64,000 nt of DNA from an uncultured Ruegeria sp. (lineage in GTDB: Bacteria; Pseudomonadota; Alphaproteobacteria; Rhodobacterales; Rhodobacteraceae), in contig NZ_CANMQQ010000001.1 in the NCBI RefSeq assembly GCF_947500045.1, positions 248,001 through 312,000 of the forward strand, given 5' to 3'. Below the pieces are notes generated by a model. That model made no database searches, was not told where the DNA came from, and saw only the letters and a list, made by a program, of their open reading frames with translations. The position numbers were made by a program, and so were the translations under genes. Below, one piece after another: positions 47,582 through 56,816 of this stretch. The stretch's first letter is position 1; every line of letters begins with the position of its first letter.

Positions 47582-49381
47582 ATGACAGACCTCGCTCATA
47601 TCCGCAATTTCTCCATCGTCGCGCATATCGACCATGGCAAATCCACCCTTGCTGACCGGCTCATCCAAGAGACCGGAACAGTCAAGGATCGCGACATGAA
47701 GGAACAGCTGCTAGACAGCATGGATATCGAGCGTGAGCGCGGCATCACCATTAAGGCCAACACGGTCCGCATCGACTATACCGCCGACAATGGCGAGAAA
47801 TACGTGCTGAACCTGATCGACACCCCCGGCCACGTGGACTTTGCCTATGAGGTCTCGCGGTCCATGCGCGCGGTCGAAGGCTCTCTGCTGGTTGTGGACT
47901 CGACCCAAGGGGTCGAGGCGCAGACGCTGGCGAATGTCTATCAGGCCATCGACGCAGATCATGACATCGTGCCGGTGCTGAACAAGATCGACCTGCCGGC
48001 GTCTGACTGTGACCGCGTCGCCGAACAGATCGAGGATGTGATCGGCATCGACGCTTCCGAGGCGATTCAGGTCAGCGCCAAAACCGGGCAGGGCATTCAT
48101 GAGACGTTGGAATCCATCGTCACCCATCTGCCCGCGCCTAAAGGCACGCTCGACGCACCGCTCAAGGCGATGCTGGTCGACAGCTGGTACGACGCCTATC
48201 TCGGCGTCATTGTTCTGGTCCGCATCATGGACGGCACGCTGAAAAAGGGGATGCGGGTCAAGTTCATGTCGAACAATACCCTGCACCATGTCGACCGCGT
48301 TGGTGTCTTCCGCCCGGAGATGGAGATGGTCGACAGCCTCGGCCCCGGTGAGATCGGCTTTCTCACCGCCTCGATCAAACAGGTCCGCGACACCCGCGTT
48401 GGTGACACCATCACCAATGACCGCAACGGCACCGAAATCGCGCTGGACGGCTTCAAACCCGCGCAGCCGGTGGTGTTCTGTGGCCTCTTCCCTGTCGACA
48501 GTTCCGAATTCGAAGACCTGCGCGATGCGATTGACAAACTGGCCCTGAACGACGCCAGCTTCAGCTTTGAAATGGAAACATCCGCAGCACTTGGCTTTGG
48601 TTTCCGCTGCGGCTTCCTTGGCCTGCTGCACCTTGAGGTCATCCGCGACCGCATCGAACGCGAATATGATATCGAGCTCATCACCACCGCGCCGTCGGTA
48701 ATCTATCACGTCTACATGAAAGACGGCGAGATGATCGAGCTTCACAACCCCGCCGACATGCCTGATCCGTCCAAGGTCGACCATATCGAGGAACCGCGCA
48801 TCAAGGCGACCATCCTTGTGCCGGACGAATTCCTGGGCGACGTGCTGAAACTGTGCCAGGACCGCCGCGGCATCCAGATGGACCTGACCTATGCGGGCAG
48901 CCGCGCCATGGTCGTCTATGACCTGCCGCTGAACGAGGTCGTCTTTGACTTCTACGACCGCCTGAAATCGGTGACCAAAGGCTATGCCTCGTTTGATTAT
49001 CAGATGACCGGCTATACCGAGGACGCGCTGGTCAAGATGTCGGTGCTGGTCAATGACGAACCAGTCGATGCGCTGTCAACCATGGTTCACCGCGACCGGG
49101 CCGAGATGCGCGGCCGGGCGATGTGCGAAAAGCTCAAGGACCTGATCCCGCGCCACATGTTCAAAATCCCGATCCAGGCCGCCATCGGAGGCAAGGTCAT
49201 CGCGCGCGAGACCCTCTCGGCGCTGCGCAAGGACGTGACCGCGAAATGTTACGGAGGCGACGCCACGCGGAAGCGCAAACTGCTGGACAAGCAGAAGGCT
49301 GGCAAAAAGAAGATGCGTCAGTTCGGGAAAGTTGATATTCCTCAGGAGGCGTTTATTTCGGCGTTGAAGATGGATAGCTGA
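47582..49381 (+). CDS. lepA: Elongation factor 4 (LepA)
   Basis: A 599-residue ribosomal GTPase that back-translocates or remodels stalled ribosomes. GTP-binding motifs are [18 protein letters not shown] and NKIDLP, and the C-terminal domain typical of LepA is present ('[20 protein letters not shown]'). It is 599 residues, the usual length. The ribosome-binding site is weak, but the N terminus fits the family. The gene is GC-rich core sequence and lies between two AT-rich unknown genes. Confidence 0.97.
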   Translation: MTDLAHIRNFSIVAHIDHGKSTLADRLIQETGTVKDRDMKEQLLDSMDIERERGITIKANTVRIDYTADNGEKYVLNLIDTPGHVDFAYEVSRSMRAVEGSLLVVDSTQGVEAQTLANVYQAIDADHDIVPVLNKIDLPASDCDRVAEQIEDVIGIDASEAIQVSAKTGQGIHETLESIVTHLPAPKGTLDAPLKAMLVDSWYDAYLGVIVLVRIMDGTLKKGMRVKFMSNNTLHHVDRVGVFRPEMEMVDSLGPGEIGFLTASIKQVRDTRVGDTITNDRNGTEIALDGFKPAQPVVFCGLFPVDSSEFEDLRDAIDKLALNDASFSFEMETSAALGFGFRCGFLGLLHLEVIRDRIEREYDIELITTAPSVIYHVYMKDGEMIELHNPADMPDPSKVDHIEEPRIKATILVPDEFLGDVLKLCQDRRGIQMDLTYAGSRAMVVYDLPLNEVVFDFYDRLKSVTKGYASFDYQMTGYTEDALVKMSVLVNDEPVDALSTMVHRDRAEMRGRAMCEKLKDLIPRHMFKIPIQAAIGGKVIARETLSALRKDVTAKCYGGDATRKRKLLDKQKAGKKKMRQFGKVDIPQEAFISALKMDS

Positions 49382-49446
49382 AGACGGTTCGTTTTGTTTT
49401 TTGGTGCACAAGTGGGTTTTGAATTAATTATTCAGAGGAATCGAAT

Positions 49447-50385
49447 TTGGCTAAAATATTTTACTTTTTCTTTCTACCACTGCTAGTTGCCGTATTGGCT
49501 GGAGCATTTGCCTATCATTATCCGAAGTTTTTTGTGGAAGAAGGGGGGTTGATTTACTCTCAATCGCGTTTTGTGGCTCCCACAGTGGATGAAGAGAGTT
49601 ATCGCTTCCACTATATCAATATTACCAACCAGACATCTGAAATTCAGAAAAATGTAGATCTCTCGGTTGCAGCAGATGAGGAGCTGCAGAACTTGGAGAT
49701 ATTGTCTTCTGATCTGAATGGGCAGAAAGTTGAACCGGAGCGCATCACAAATGAAGATGGCTTTACGCTAAAACTTGGTACGCTTAAGCCACGCGAAAGT
49801 ATTTCCATCCAGCTGATTTTACGCTCAGAGAGCACGCCTATCCTGAGGTTTTATGTTGAATCTGAAGCTCTAATTGGCGAAATGTCCAACGAAAGCGATG
49901 TTAGTATCGATACATCACCAGTAATTAGAATTGCCTTTACCCTTCTAATAGGTGCATTTCTAGTTCTACCTATCGTATTATATTTTCGATACAATCGGTC
50001 TATTTACGGTAACGTGAATGACACGGCATTTACTCTGTTGCACTGCCGGGACATAGCAACTGCAAAAGATATGCTTGAAAAGAAAATAGCACACAGCGGA
50101 GGATCTGTTTATCATTTGACTAACTTGTCCTGCTGACTGTCCTATCTGGGTGAGTTCGAACGCGCGAAACAGATTATTGATGCGTCAATCCTGCTTAACA
50201 ATAGCGATGTTCACGATAATATTCTTCTGGCCAAAGCGGTTTATTTTTGGAAGAAAGCGGATTTGTTGAAAGCCAAAGAATATTTGGAGGAATTCAAGAG
50301 TTTTAAGACACTTTACTTCTACAGCTCATATAAGAGGTATAAGCACTCGCTTGTTCTTCAGGAGCTTGAAAAGGATGTATCATAG
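49447..50385 (+). pseudogene. Two-span membrane protein with TPR-like C terminus, interrupted by an in-frame TGA
   Basis: The frame starts at TTG 49447 behind AGAGGA and stops at a TGA at 50134-50136 after 229 residues. The same frame continues for another 82 codons to a TAG at 50383-50385. Both parts are alike in composition and fold: a membrane helix at residues 5-22, an extracytoplasmic domain, a second helix at about 160-180, then paired helices that resemble TPRs and run across the stop ('LSYLGEFERAKQIIDAS' right after it). The simplest reading is a nonsense mutation or a sequencing error in one gene of 312 codons. Selenocysteine is unlikely. The gene is AT-rich and matches no family I know. 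Confidence 0.65.
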
Positions 50386-50405
50386 CTGTGTTTAACCACC
50401 CGCAT

Positions 50406-50620
50406 GGCAGCACTGCCGGGGAGCGCCGACCCGCCCCCGAGGGGAGGCGCTGCCCTCTGTTCTATTGAACAACTGTAGGGCGGGCTTCAGCCCGCCATTT
50501 GCCTGACCAAAACCCAACGCGCATGGATCGGATGGGTTTGGTGGCGGGCTGAAGCCCGCCCTACGGGTGAAATGGTGGGTTGGAAACCCACCCTACGTAG
50601 GATGGGTTTTTAACCCATCA
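50406..50620. repeat. Cluster of hairpin-forming repeats
   Basis: The cluster opens with an imperfect inverted repeat GGCAGC...GCTGCC at 50406-50454. A 23-base unit at 50475-50497 (GTAGGGCGGGCTTCAGCCCG and on) recurs as its exact reverse complement at 50542-50564, and each copy is itself a hairpin of GGCGGGCT/AGCCCGCC. Two further hairpins follow, GGTGGGTT/AACCCACC at 50574-50592 and GATGGGTT/AACCCATC at 50601-50619, joined by the palindrome CTACGTAG. They resemble REP-type intergenic repeats. No transposase gene is nearby. Confidence 0.75.
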
Positions 50621-50701
50621 TCCCACTGTGACCCACCTCACAGCCCAAATCGCACCCTCCTGCTACACTTGACCCAACGGAACCCTCGGCAGGAGGCGCA
50701 G

Positions 50702-51022
50702 ATGTCCACATCCATGATCCCCATCATCGCCCTCGGGTCGGCGGGTCTCTATTCCGTGGCCATGATCGCGATGAAGTTCTGGTGGAAACTTCCCGGCGTC
50801 GGCCTCGGCCTGCTGATCGTCGCAACCCTGCTGGCCGGGGCGACGCTGGAACTCGCCGCGCTGCGCGAGGAACGTCTGGGCATCATCTATACCGGCATTC
50901 TGGGGGCCGAGGTCGTTCTGATCGCCATCGCCTCGTTCTTTCTGTTCGGCGAAAACTTCTCATATCGCGAGGCGGCAGGCATTGGTCTGGTTATCCTCGG
51001 AACCGCGCTCGCATGGGCCTGA
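50702..51022 (+). CDS. Small four-helix membrane protein, SMR/EamA-like
   Basis: A 106-residue protein made of four hydrophobic helices, the size and shape of small multidrug resistance transporters or half of an EamA protein. The last helices ('TGILGAEVVLIAIASFFLFGE' region, 'AAGIGLVILGTALAWA') resemble the C-terminal EamA signature. The usual N-terminal glutamate of SMR proteins is not seen in helix 1, so drug export is unproven. AGGAGG precedes the ATG at 50702. The gene lies just behind the hairpin cluster. Confidence 0.7.
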   Translation: MSTSMIPIIALGSAGLYSVAMIAMKFWWKLPGVGLGLLIVATLLAGATLELAALREERLGIIYTGILGAEVVLIAIASFFLFGENFSYREAAGIGLVILGTALAWA

Positions 51023-51322
51023 TAAGCAGTCAGTGGCTGAAGGGTATGCGGTAGCATAAACGCTTGGAAAAGCAGCCGTTTGGCTTGAAAATGATGGGTC
51101 TTTCTTGAACCGTCGATGCCCTTAGATCAACCCCAGAAATTTGGTCGAGTTTGACTGTGCGTGGATGACCAGCCGTTGGTCCATCAGACCCGAAGTCTCA
51201 ATGTGAATTTGTTCTTTAGCAACAATTTCAAGAATGCTGCATTTCGGTCTCTTTTCCGCCCATTTTTTCACTGATACATATGCAAAGTAAAAGGTGGGGT
51301 GAGTAAATGTACGGGCGGGTAT

Positions 51323-51829
51323 ATGGGAACCGGTGTTAACGGTCAGATAGCGATATCTTGGACACAGACTGAAGTCGATGGGCTTGAGGCAGCGCCTCTT
51401 GCCCATTTGGTTGTTGGTGCAGCTTGGTCCTGGCGGGGCCGGGGGATCGATTTATCGACAGAGGCTGGTGCTTTTGTTCAGCGCGACGGCTACGCACGTG
51501 TTGTGTCCGCCTCGGCGGCTAGACCGGATGTTTCTGTCGAAGGGCAGGTCTCAACTCAGGGCTCCAAGATTGAACTGACAAACGGAGCACAGAAATTCAC
51601 CGCCGAACTCGTGCGCATCGTTGGAGAGTCTTCTCTGATGTTGATCTTTGAGAACGGGTGCCCCCAAGCAGATCAGGAATTCTGGATCAGTGCGGCTGCT
51701 CAGCAAGTGGAGCCCGCTGAACTCGGGTATGTCGACGACAGTAATGTCGTTGCCTTTCCAGGCCTGATCGGTGGTGCGATTGCAGATCCCGTAGATCTGC
51801 CAAGGATCGCGGGTTTTGCCGCTGAATAG
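51323..51829 (+). CDS. Protein related to the N-terminal domain of roseobacter Hint-domain proteins
   Basis: A 168-residue protein starting MGTGVNGQIAISWTQTEVDG. To my knowledge this opening, with 'APLAHLVVGAAWSWRG', is found at the N terminus of roseobacter proteins that carry a Hint domain after about 170 residues. Here the reading frame ends at 'VVAFPGLIGG' where those proteins continue into the Hint cysteine. It is either a stand-alone version or a trimmed relative. The start at 51323 is chosen by family similarity; a GTG at 51299 in the same frame is possible. The 275 bases before it show no gene I can support. Confidence 0.6.
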   Translation: MGTGVNGQIAISWTQTEVDGLEAAPLAHLVVGAAWSWRGRGIDLSTEAGAFVQRDGYARVVSASAARPDVSVEGQVSTQGSKIELTNGAQKFTAELVRIVGESSLMLIFENGCPQADQEFWISAAAQQVEPAELGYVDDSNVVAFPGLIGGAIADPVDLPRIAGFAAE

Positions 51830-51892
51830 CGGATGACCCTCAGATTTTTTTCAAAAGCTGCTGAAATCGTTCCAACTGTCGGTCGCGGCGTG

Positions 51893-51920
51893 TTGACTCT
51901 GGCAAATCCGTAGATATAAG
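51893..51920 (+). promoter_or_regulatory. Probable promoter of rpsD
   Basis: TTGACT at 51893-51898 and TATAAG at 51915-51920 are spaced by 16 bases, close to the housekeeping consensus. The start of transcription would fall about 115 bases before the rpsD GTG, leaving a structured leader. Confidence 0.6.
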
Positions 51921-51941
51921 CGCGGCTTCATTGGTGTTGGT

Positions 51942-52016
51942 GGCCCCCGCAAGGGGATGCCTGTCATGGGGGAGACCTCAAGAGGACAACGCCCTTCATA
52001 GTGGCCTGCATAGGCC
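51942..52016 (+). promoter_or_regulatory. Structured leader of rpsD
   Basis: Two hairpins lie between the promoter and the gene. The first has stem CCCC/GGGG closed by a GCAA tetraloop (51945-51956) and extended by GGC/GCC. The second is GGCC-TGCATA-GGCC at 52003-52016. S4 represses its own synthesis in other bacteria by binding its mRNA leader, so an autoregulatory role is plausible but not shown. Confidence 0.4.
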
Positions 52017-52041
52017 TCGACTTAAACGAAGGAGATCAGCC

Positions 52042-52662
52042 GTGACAAAACGCACGTCTGCCAAGTACAAAATCGACCGCCGGATGGGCGAAAACATCTG
52101 GGGTCGTCCGAAATCCCCGGTCAACCGTCGCGAATACGGCCCCGGCCAGCATGGCCAGCGCCGCAAGGGCAAACTGTCGGACTTTGGTCTGCAGTTGCGT
52201 GCCAAGCAGAAGCTGAAAGGCTACTATGGCGACCTGACCGAGAAGCAGTTCCGCCGTATCTATGCCGAAGCTGTACGTGTAAATGGCGACACCGGTGAAA
52301 ATCTGGTTGGCCTGCTGGAACGCCGCCTGGACGCTGTTGTCTACCGCGCCAAGTTTGTTGCGACCGTTTTTGCCGCGCGCCAGTTCGTGAACCACGGCCA
52401 CGTCAAAGTGAACGGCAAGCGGGTGAACATCCCGTCCTACCGCGTCAAAGAAGGCGACGTGATCGAGGTGCGCGACAAGTCCAAGCAACTGGCTGTCGTT
52501 CTGGAGGCCGCTGCTCTGGCCGAGCGTGATGTGCCTGACTACATCGATGCCGACCATTCGAAAATGACCGCGACCTTCGTGCGCGCTCCGGGCTTGGGCG
52601 ATGTGCCTTACCCGGTCGTCATGGAGCCGAACCTGGTCGTCGAATTCTACGCGAAGAACTAA
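52042..52662 (+). CDS. rpsD: 30S ribosomal protein S4
   Basis: A 206-residue protein that nucleates assembly of the small ribosomal subunit. It has the N-terminal '[21 protein letters not shown]' region and the S4 RNA-binding domain ('[11 protein letters not shown]', '[17 protein letters not shown]'). The start is GTG at 52042, chosen because AAGGAGA lies at a good distance and the length is exactly that of S4. A longer open frame upstream is not coding. A terminator follows. Confidence 0.97.
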   Translation: MTKRTSAKYKIDRRMGENIWGRPKSPVNRREYGPGQHGQRRKGKLSDFGLQLRAKQKLKGYYGDLTEKQFRRIYAEAVRVNGDTGENLVGLLERRLDAVVYRAKFVATVFAARQFVNHGHVKVNGKRVNIPSYRVKEGDVIEVRDKSKQLAVVLEAAALAERDVPDYIDADHSKMTATFVRAPGLGDVPYPVVMEPNLVVEFYAKN

Positions 52663-52688
52663 TCTTCGCCGACCTGTTGAATTTAAAG

Positions 52689-52714
52689 GCCGCGCGTTTA
52701 GCGCGGTCTTTTTT
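52689..52714 (+). terminator. Rho-independent terminator of rpsD
   Basis: CCGCGC (52690-52695) and GCGCGG (52701-52706) form the stem, extended by a G-T pair, around a GTTTA loop. A C and a run of six Ts follow. Confidence 0.88.
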
Positions 52715-52721
52715 GTTTGTT

Positions 52722-52770
52722 GGGGCGCTGTGCCCCTCGGGACAAATTAGGCCAGATGAAGAGGCCGATC
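52722..52770 (-). repeat. Dispersed 3' element, copy 3
   Basis: Read on the minus strand, GATCGGC begins inside the stop codon of the Lrp gene, followed by CCTCTTCATCTGGC (52751-52764) and then a hairpin GGGGC/GCCCC (52722-52736). The 14-base block is identical to that in copy 1 at 11785-11798. As in the other copies, it lies between convergent genes. Confidence 0.6.
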
Positions 52771-53230
52771 AGATGGGAAGAGGGCGGCCTTCGGCGATGG
52801 CCTCCATCGCGAAATAGGATGTAACGCTGTCCAATTCGACTTTTTCGATCAGGCGTTGGTAGACCTTGTCATACGAGGTCATGTCCTGCGTGACGACTTT
52901 CAATTGATAGTCGTAGTCGCCGCCAATTCTGTGGAAATCGACCACTTCGGGAATGGTCAGAACGTGCCTGCGGAAAGCCTGCAACCATTCGGCAGAATGG
53001 TGGCGTGTGCGGAGCATGACGAAGACCACGAGGTTCAGCCCCAGCTTTTCGCGAGCGATCCGCGCGGTCGAGCCCTGCAGGACACCTTCGTCGTGCAGGG
53101 ATTTCAACCGCCGCCAGCAAGCATTTTGAGACAGACCGATCCGATCTGCCAATTCTCGCTGAGACAATGTTGCGTCTTTCTGAAGTTCTTTTAGCAGACG
53201 CGTATCAATTTGATCTAATTTTTTGCTCAT
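52769..53230 (-). CDS. Lrp/AsnC family transcriptional regulator
   Basis: A 153-residue regulator with an N-terminal helix-turn-helix ('TLSQRELADRIGLSQNACWR') and a C-terminal RAM ligand-binding domain ('VDFHRIGGDYDYQLKVVTQD'). Such proteins sense amino acids. It is divergent from the class V aminotransferase, with about 100 bases between them, and is its likely regulator. The ATG at 53230 is the only good start. Confidence 0.93.
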   Translation of the reverse strand: MSKKLDQIDTRLLKELQKDATLSQRELADRIGLSQNACWRRLKSLHDEGVLQGSTARIAREKLGLNLVVFVMLRTRHHSAEWLQAFRRHVLTIPEVVDFHRIGGDYDYQLKVVTQDMTSYDKVYQRLIEKVELDSVTSYFAMEAIAEGRPLPI

Positions 53231-53333
53231 GACAAATCATACGACACAAAGTTTAAGTAGAAAACCAATAATTAGGGGAAGATTACACAGGTTACATCAA
53301 TCACATTGGTACCAGCAATATGGAGCCTGTGTT

Positions 53334-54749
53334 ATGACCTTGTCCAAGTTTCGCGCAGAAATTCGATCTGCAGCTCACGGAAACACTCTGCGTGATGGAC
53401 TGATCGGTGAGGGGGTACTCATCCCGGGTCTGCGCGGGGAAGTGCCGCTTGTGTATGCGGATTACGTCGCCTCGGGCCGCGCTTTGCGGCAGGTCGAGGA
53501 TTTTGTGGCTGAGCATGTGTTGCCGTTTTATGCCAACAGCCACACCGAGGCCTCCTATTGCGGGTCCTACATGACCCGTCTGCGCCGCGAGGCGCGGGCC
53601 GAGATCGCCCGCATTGTTGGCGCCAGGGAAGAGGACGCGGTGATTTTCACCGGGTCCGGCGCGACTGCGGGTCTCAACCGGCTGGTCAGTCTGCTGGGAG
53701 TGCAAGAGGCTGATCAGCCGGTCGTTTTGATCGGACCGTACGAGCATCATTCGAACATTCTGCCTTGGCGGGAAAGCAAGGCGCAAGTGATCGAGATTCC
53801 TGAAGCTGTTGATGGTGGTCCCGACATGCAGGCGCTTAAGGCGGCGTTGATCGAACATGCGGGTTCCGATCTGGTGATTGGGTCATTCTCAGCGGCGTCA
53901 AACGTCACCGGCATCATCACCGACCCTGACCCTGTCACGCGGATGCTGAAAGAACATGGCGCACTGGCGGTATGGGACTATGCGGGTGGTGGGCCTTATC
54001 TGCCGATGGACATGGGCCCTGTAGATGCGCGCAAGGATGCGATTGTTGTCTCTCCGCACAAGTTTCCGGGCGGGCCGGGGGCGTCAGGCGTATTGGTGGT
54101 CAACCAAGGTGTCGTGAAGAGGACTTGCCCCAGTTGGCCTGGTGGAGGGACGGTCAGTTTTGTTTCACCGTGGCGGCACGACTATAGCGCCGATCTGGCA
54201 ACGCGCGAGGAGGCTGGTACGCCAAACGTGATCGGCGATATTCGTGCCGCATTGGCTTTCATCGTGAAAGACGAGGTCGGTACGGATGAGATTGCAAGGC
54301 GTGAGGCGCTCTATAACCGTATGGCGTTCGAAGGGTGGTCCAACAATCCTCACCTGACATTGCTTGGAACAGAGAATGCGCATCGCCTGCCGATTTTCTC
54401 GTTTCTCGTGCGCGACCGCGCAGGGCAGCCAGTCCATCAGCAACTGTTTACCCGGATGCTCAGCGATATTTATGGCATTCAGGCGCGTGGTGGTTGTGCC
54501 TGTGCCGGGCCTTATGCGCACCGTTTACTGGGGATTGACCGCACAACATCGCAAGAGCTGCACGCGGCCTTGTCGGTGGGTGAAGAAATGAAGAAACCTG
54601 GCTGGGTGCGGCTGAACTTCTCTTACCTCATGAGCGTAGAGACTGTTCAGTTCATCATCGACAGCGTCAACGACTTGTCGCGGCGGACCGAGGAGTTCGT
54701 GCCATTGTACAATGCCGACCCGGCGACGGCCCGCTTCAAGGCGGCCTGA
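53334..54749 (+). CDS. Class V aminotransferase-fold PLP enzyme (cysteine desulfurase-like)
   Basis: A 471-residue PLP enzyme of the class V fold. 'FTGSGATAGLNRLVSLLG' binds the cofactor, 'YEHHSNILPWRES' contains the stacking histidines, and the Schiff-base lysine is in 'VVSPHKFPGGPGASG'. The segment 'ARGGCACAGPYAHRLLG' resembles the cysteine-bearing loop of cysteine desulfurases and related lyases, but the protein is longer than NifS/IscS. The substrate is unknown; control by the divergent Lrp regulator points to amino-acid metabolism. The ATG at 53334 follows GGAGCC. Confidence 0.85.
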   Translation: MTLSKFRAEIRSAAHGNTLRDGLIGEGVLIPGLRGEVPLVYADYVASGRALRQVEDFVAEHVLPFYANSHTEASYCGSYMTRLRREARAEIARIVGAREEDAVIFTGSGATAGLNRLVSLLGVQEADQPVVLIGPYEHHSNILPWRESKAQVIEIPEAVDGGPDMQALKAALIEHAGSDLVIGSFSAASNVTGIITDPDPVTRMLKEHGALAVWDYAGGGPYLPMDMGPVDARKDAIVVSPHKFPGGPGASGVLVVNQGVVKRTCPSWPGGGTVSFVSPWRHDYSADLATREEAGTPNVIGDIRAALAFIVKDEVGTDEIARREALYNRMAFEGWSNNPHLTLLGTENAHRLPIFSFLVRDRAGQPVHQQLFTRMLSDIYGIQARGGCACAGPYAHRLLGIDRTTSQELHAALSVGEEMKKPGWVRLNFSYLMSVETVQFIIDSVNDLSRRTEEFVPLYNADPATARFKAA

Positions 54750-54813
54750 GGGAATTGCCACTTTTCTCAACCCGGTGAGACAGGTATGAGGGGCCAAGTT
54801 AACGGAGCCCCTC

Positions 54814-55899
54814 ATGAACCAGATCACCCCACAACCCGGCATTATGGACATCGCGCTGTATCAGGGCGGGCAGTCTCATGTCGATGGCGTGGCGGAAGTC
54901 ATCAAGCTGAGTTCCAATGAAAACCCCTTTGGGCCCGGTCCCAAGGCGATTGAAGCCGTGCTTGAGAGCGCGGCCACCCTGCATCGTTATCCCAGTACCG
55001 ACCATGCCAGCCTGCGCAGCGCAATTGCGGAACGGCATGGTCTGGATGCAGATCGTATCATCTGTGGGGTCGGCAGCGATGAAGTTCTGCAATTTGTGGC
55101 GCAAGCCTATGCCGGGCCGGGGGATGAGGTGATCTATACCGAACATGGGTTTTCCATGTACCCGATCATCGCGCGGATGGTTGGGGCGACACCGGTCATG
55201 GTGCCTGAGCGGGATCGCCGGGTCGATGTGGATAACATCCTTGCCGCGGTCACCGGGCAGACCCGAATTGTCTTTGTGACCAATCCTGGCAACCCAACGT
55301 CAACCATGATCTCTGCGGACGAGTTGGGTCGCTTGGCCCAAGGGCTACCCACCGATTGTCTGATGGTACTGGATGGTGCCTATGCAGAATTTGTCGACGG
55401 TTTCGATGGTGGGGCAGGGCTGGTGGACCAGTTTAGCAATGTCATCATGACCCGCACCTTTTCGAAGGTCTATGGCCTAGGGGGGATGCGCGTTGGCTGG
55501 GGCTATGCCGCGAAAGAGATCATAGATGTGCTAAATCGCGTGCGGCAGCCCTTCAACCTGTCTTTGACGGCACTCTCAGCCGCCGAGGCTGCGGTGCGGG
55601 ATGAGGAATACCTGCGATTCTGCCAGTCTGAAAACGCGCGCCTTCGTGTTTGGTTGTCTGATGAACTGGCAAAGATTGGCGTCGCATCCGATGCGTCTTG
55701 TACCAATTTCATCCTCGCCCGCTTTGAGAACAGGACCGAGGCGGAAGCTTGCGATGAATATCTAAAAACTCAGGGTTTGATCGTCCGGCGTGTTGCGGGC
55801 TACAACCTGCCAAACGCCCTGCGGATTACCGTGGGCGATGAAAACGCCTGCCGCCGCGTGGTTGCAGCCATCACCACGTTCAAAAGGGGCGTAGTATGA
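54814..55899 (+). CDS. hisC: Histidinol-phosphate aminotransferase
   Basis: A 361-residue class II aminotransferase for histidine synthesis; in alphaproteobacteria this enzyme often also transaminates aromatic precursors. It has '[13 protein letters not shown]' at the N terminus, '[12 protein letters not shown]', and the PLP lysine K218 in [21 protein letters not shown] precedes the ATG. Its TGA overlaps the ATG of tyrC by four bases (ATGA), so the two are translationally coupled, consistent with a shared role in tyrosine and phenylalanine synthesis. Confidence 0.93.
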   Translation: MNQITPQPGIMDIALYQGGQSHVDGVAEVIKLSSNENPFGPGPKAIEAVLESAATLHRYPSTDHASLRSAIAERHGLDADRIICGVGSDEVLQFVAQAYAGPGDEVIYTEHGFSMYPIIARMVGATPVMVPERDRRVDVDNILAAVTGQTRIVFVTNPGNPTSTMISADELGRLAQGLPTDCLMVLDGAYAEFVDGFDGGAGLVDQFSNVIMTRTFSKVYGLGGMRVGWGYAAKEIIDVLNRVRQPFNLSLTALSAAEAAVRDEEYLRFCQSENARLRVWLSDELAKIGVASDASCTNFILARFENRTEAEACDEYLKTQGLIVRRVAGYNLPNALRITVGDENACRRVVAAITTFKRGVV

Positions 55900-56816
55900 G
55901 CCAAATTTACGACCGTGTGGCGCTGATCGGATTGGGCCTGATTGCTTCGTCCATGTTCTGGGCGATCAAGCGCGCGGGGCTTGCGGGTGAAGTGACTGGC
56001 TTTGCCCGATCCGAGGCAACGCGCGATACTGCGCGCCGTATCGGATTGTGTGATCGGGTTTGCGATACTTTGCAGGATACGGTCGATGGCGCTGACCTTG
56101 TGGTCCTTTGTGTCCCCGTTGGTGCAATGGGGGCCGTAGCACAGGAGATCGCGCCAGTTCTGAAACCGGGTGCAACGGTTTCAGACGTTGGCTCGGTCAA
56201 GCGTCATGTGATCGAAGCTGTCTCGCCCCATATCCCTGAGGGAGTTCATTTTATTCCTGCCCACCCGCTAGCCGGGACCGAACACTCTGGACCGGAATCT
56301 GGTTTTGCTGAACTGTTTGACAACCGCTGGTCTCTGCTGGTCCCGGTTGAAGGATCAGATCCAGACGCCATCGCACGGTTGCGGGCGCTGTGGGAAGGAA
56401 TGGGATCGAATGTCGATGAAATGGATGCCGATCACCACGATCTGGTTCTGGCCGTAACATCGCACGCGCCGCACCTGATCGCTTATACAATGGTGGGTGT
56501 AGCGGATGATCTGCGCCGGGTGACAGATACCGAAGTCATCAAATACTCTGCTGCGGGTTTTCGCGATTTTACCCGCATTGCAGCATCAGATCCCACGATG
56601 TGGCGCGATGTGTTCTTGACCAACAAGGACGCGACGCTGGAGATTCTGGGCCGTTTCACAGAGGAACTGTTTGCGCTCCAAAGGGCCATTCGCACAGGCG
56701 ACGGAGAGCAGCTGTTCGACTACTTTACGCGTACGCGCGCAATCCGCCGTGGAATTATTGATGCAGGTCAGGATACGGATGCGCCGGACTTTGGGCGGGG
56801 GAAAACATCGATATGA
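55896..56816 (+). CDS. tyrC: Prephenate/arogenate dehydrogenase
   Basis: A 306-residue NAD(P)-dependent dehydrogenase of the TyrA family that oxidatively decarboxylates prephenate or arogenate toward tyrosine. The dinucleotide motif GLGLIASS is at the N terminus, and '[13 protein letters not shown]' and '[13 protein letters not shown]' carry catalytic residues. No ACT domain is present. Its start overlaps hisC by four bases and its stop overlaps the extensin-family gene by four bases. The symbol follows its cyclohexadienyl dehydrogenase relatives. Confidence 0.92.
   Translation: MSQIYDRVALIGLGLIASSMFWAIKRAGLAGEVTGFARSEATRDTARRIGLCDRVCDTLQDTVDGADLVVLCVPVGAMGAVAQEIAPVLKPGATVSDVGSVKRHVIEAVSPHIPEGVHFIPAHPLAGTEHSGPESGFAELFDNRWSLLVPVEGSDPDAIARLRALWEGMGSNVDEMDADHHDLVLAVTSHAPHLIAYTMVGVADDLRRVTDTEVIKYSAAGFRDFTRIAASDPTMWRDVFLTNKDATLEILGRFTEELFALQRAIRTGDGEQLFDYFTRTRAIRRGIIDAGQDTDAPDFGRGKTSI

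Noticed and set aside
47711..48784. 357-codon open frame antisense to lepA
   Set aside because: Entirely inside lepA on the opposite strand, with low-complexity His/Asp/Val composition typical of a shadow frame.
50134..50136. TGA as a selenocysteine codon
   Set aside because: The codon lies in a TPR-like helix rather than a redox site, no SECIS-like hairpin was recognised directly after it, and no selenoprotein genes are present.
51122..51406. 94-codon minus-strand frame before the Hint-like gene
   Set aside because: It overlaps the better-supported plus-strand gene and has no start signal or family match.
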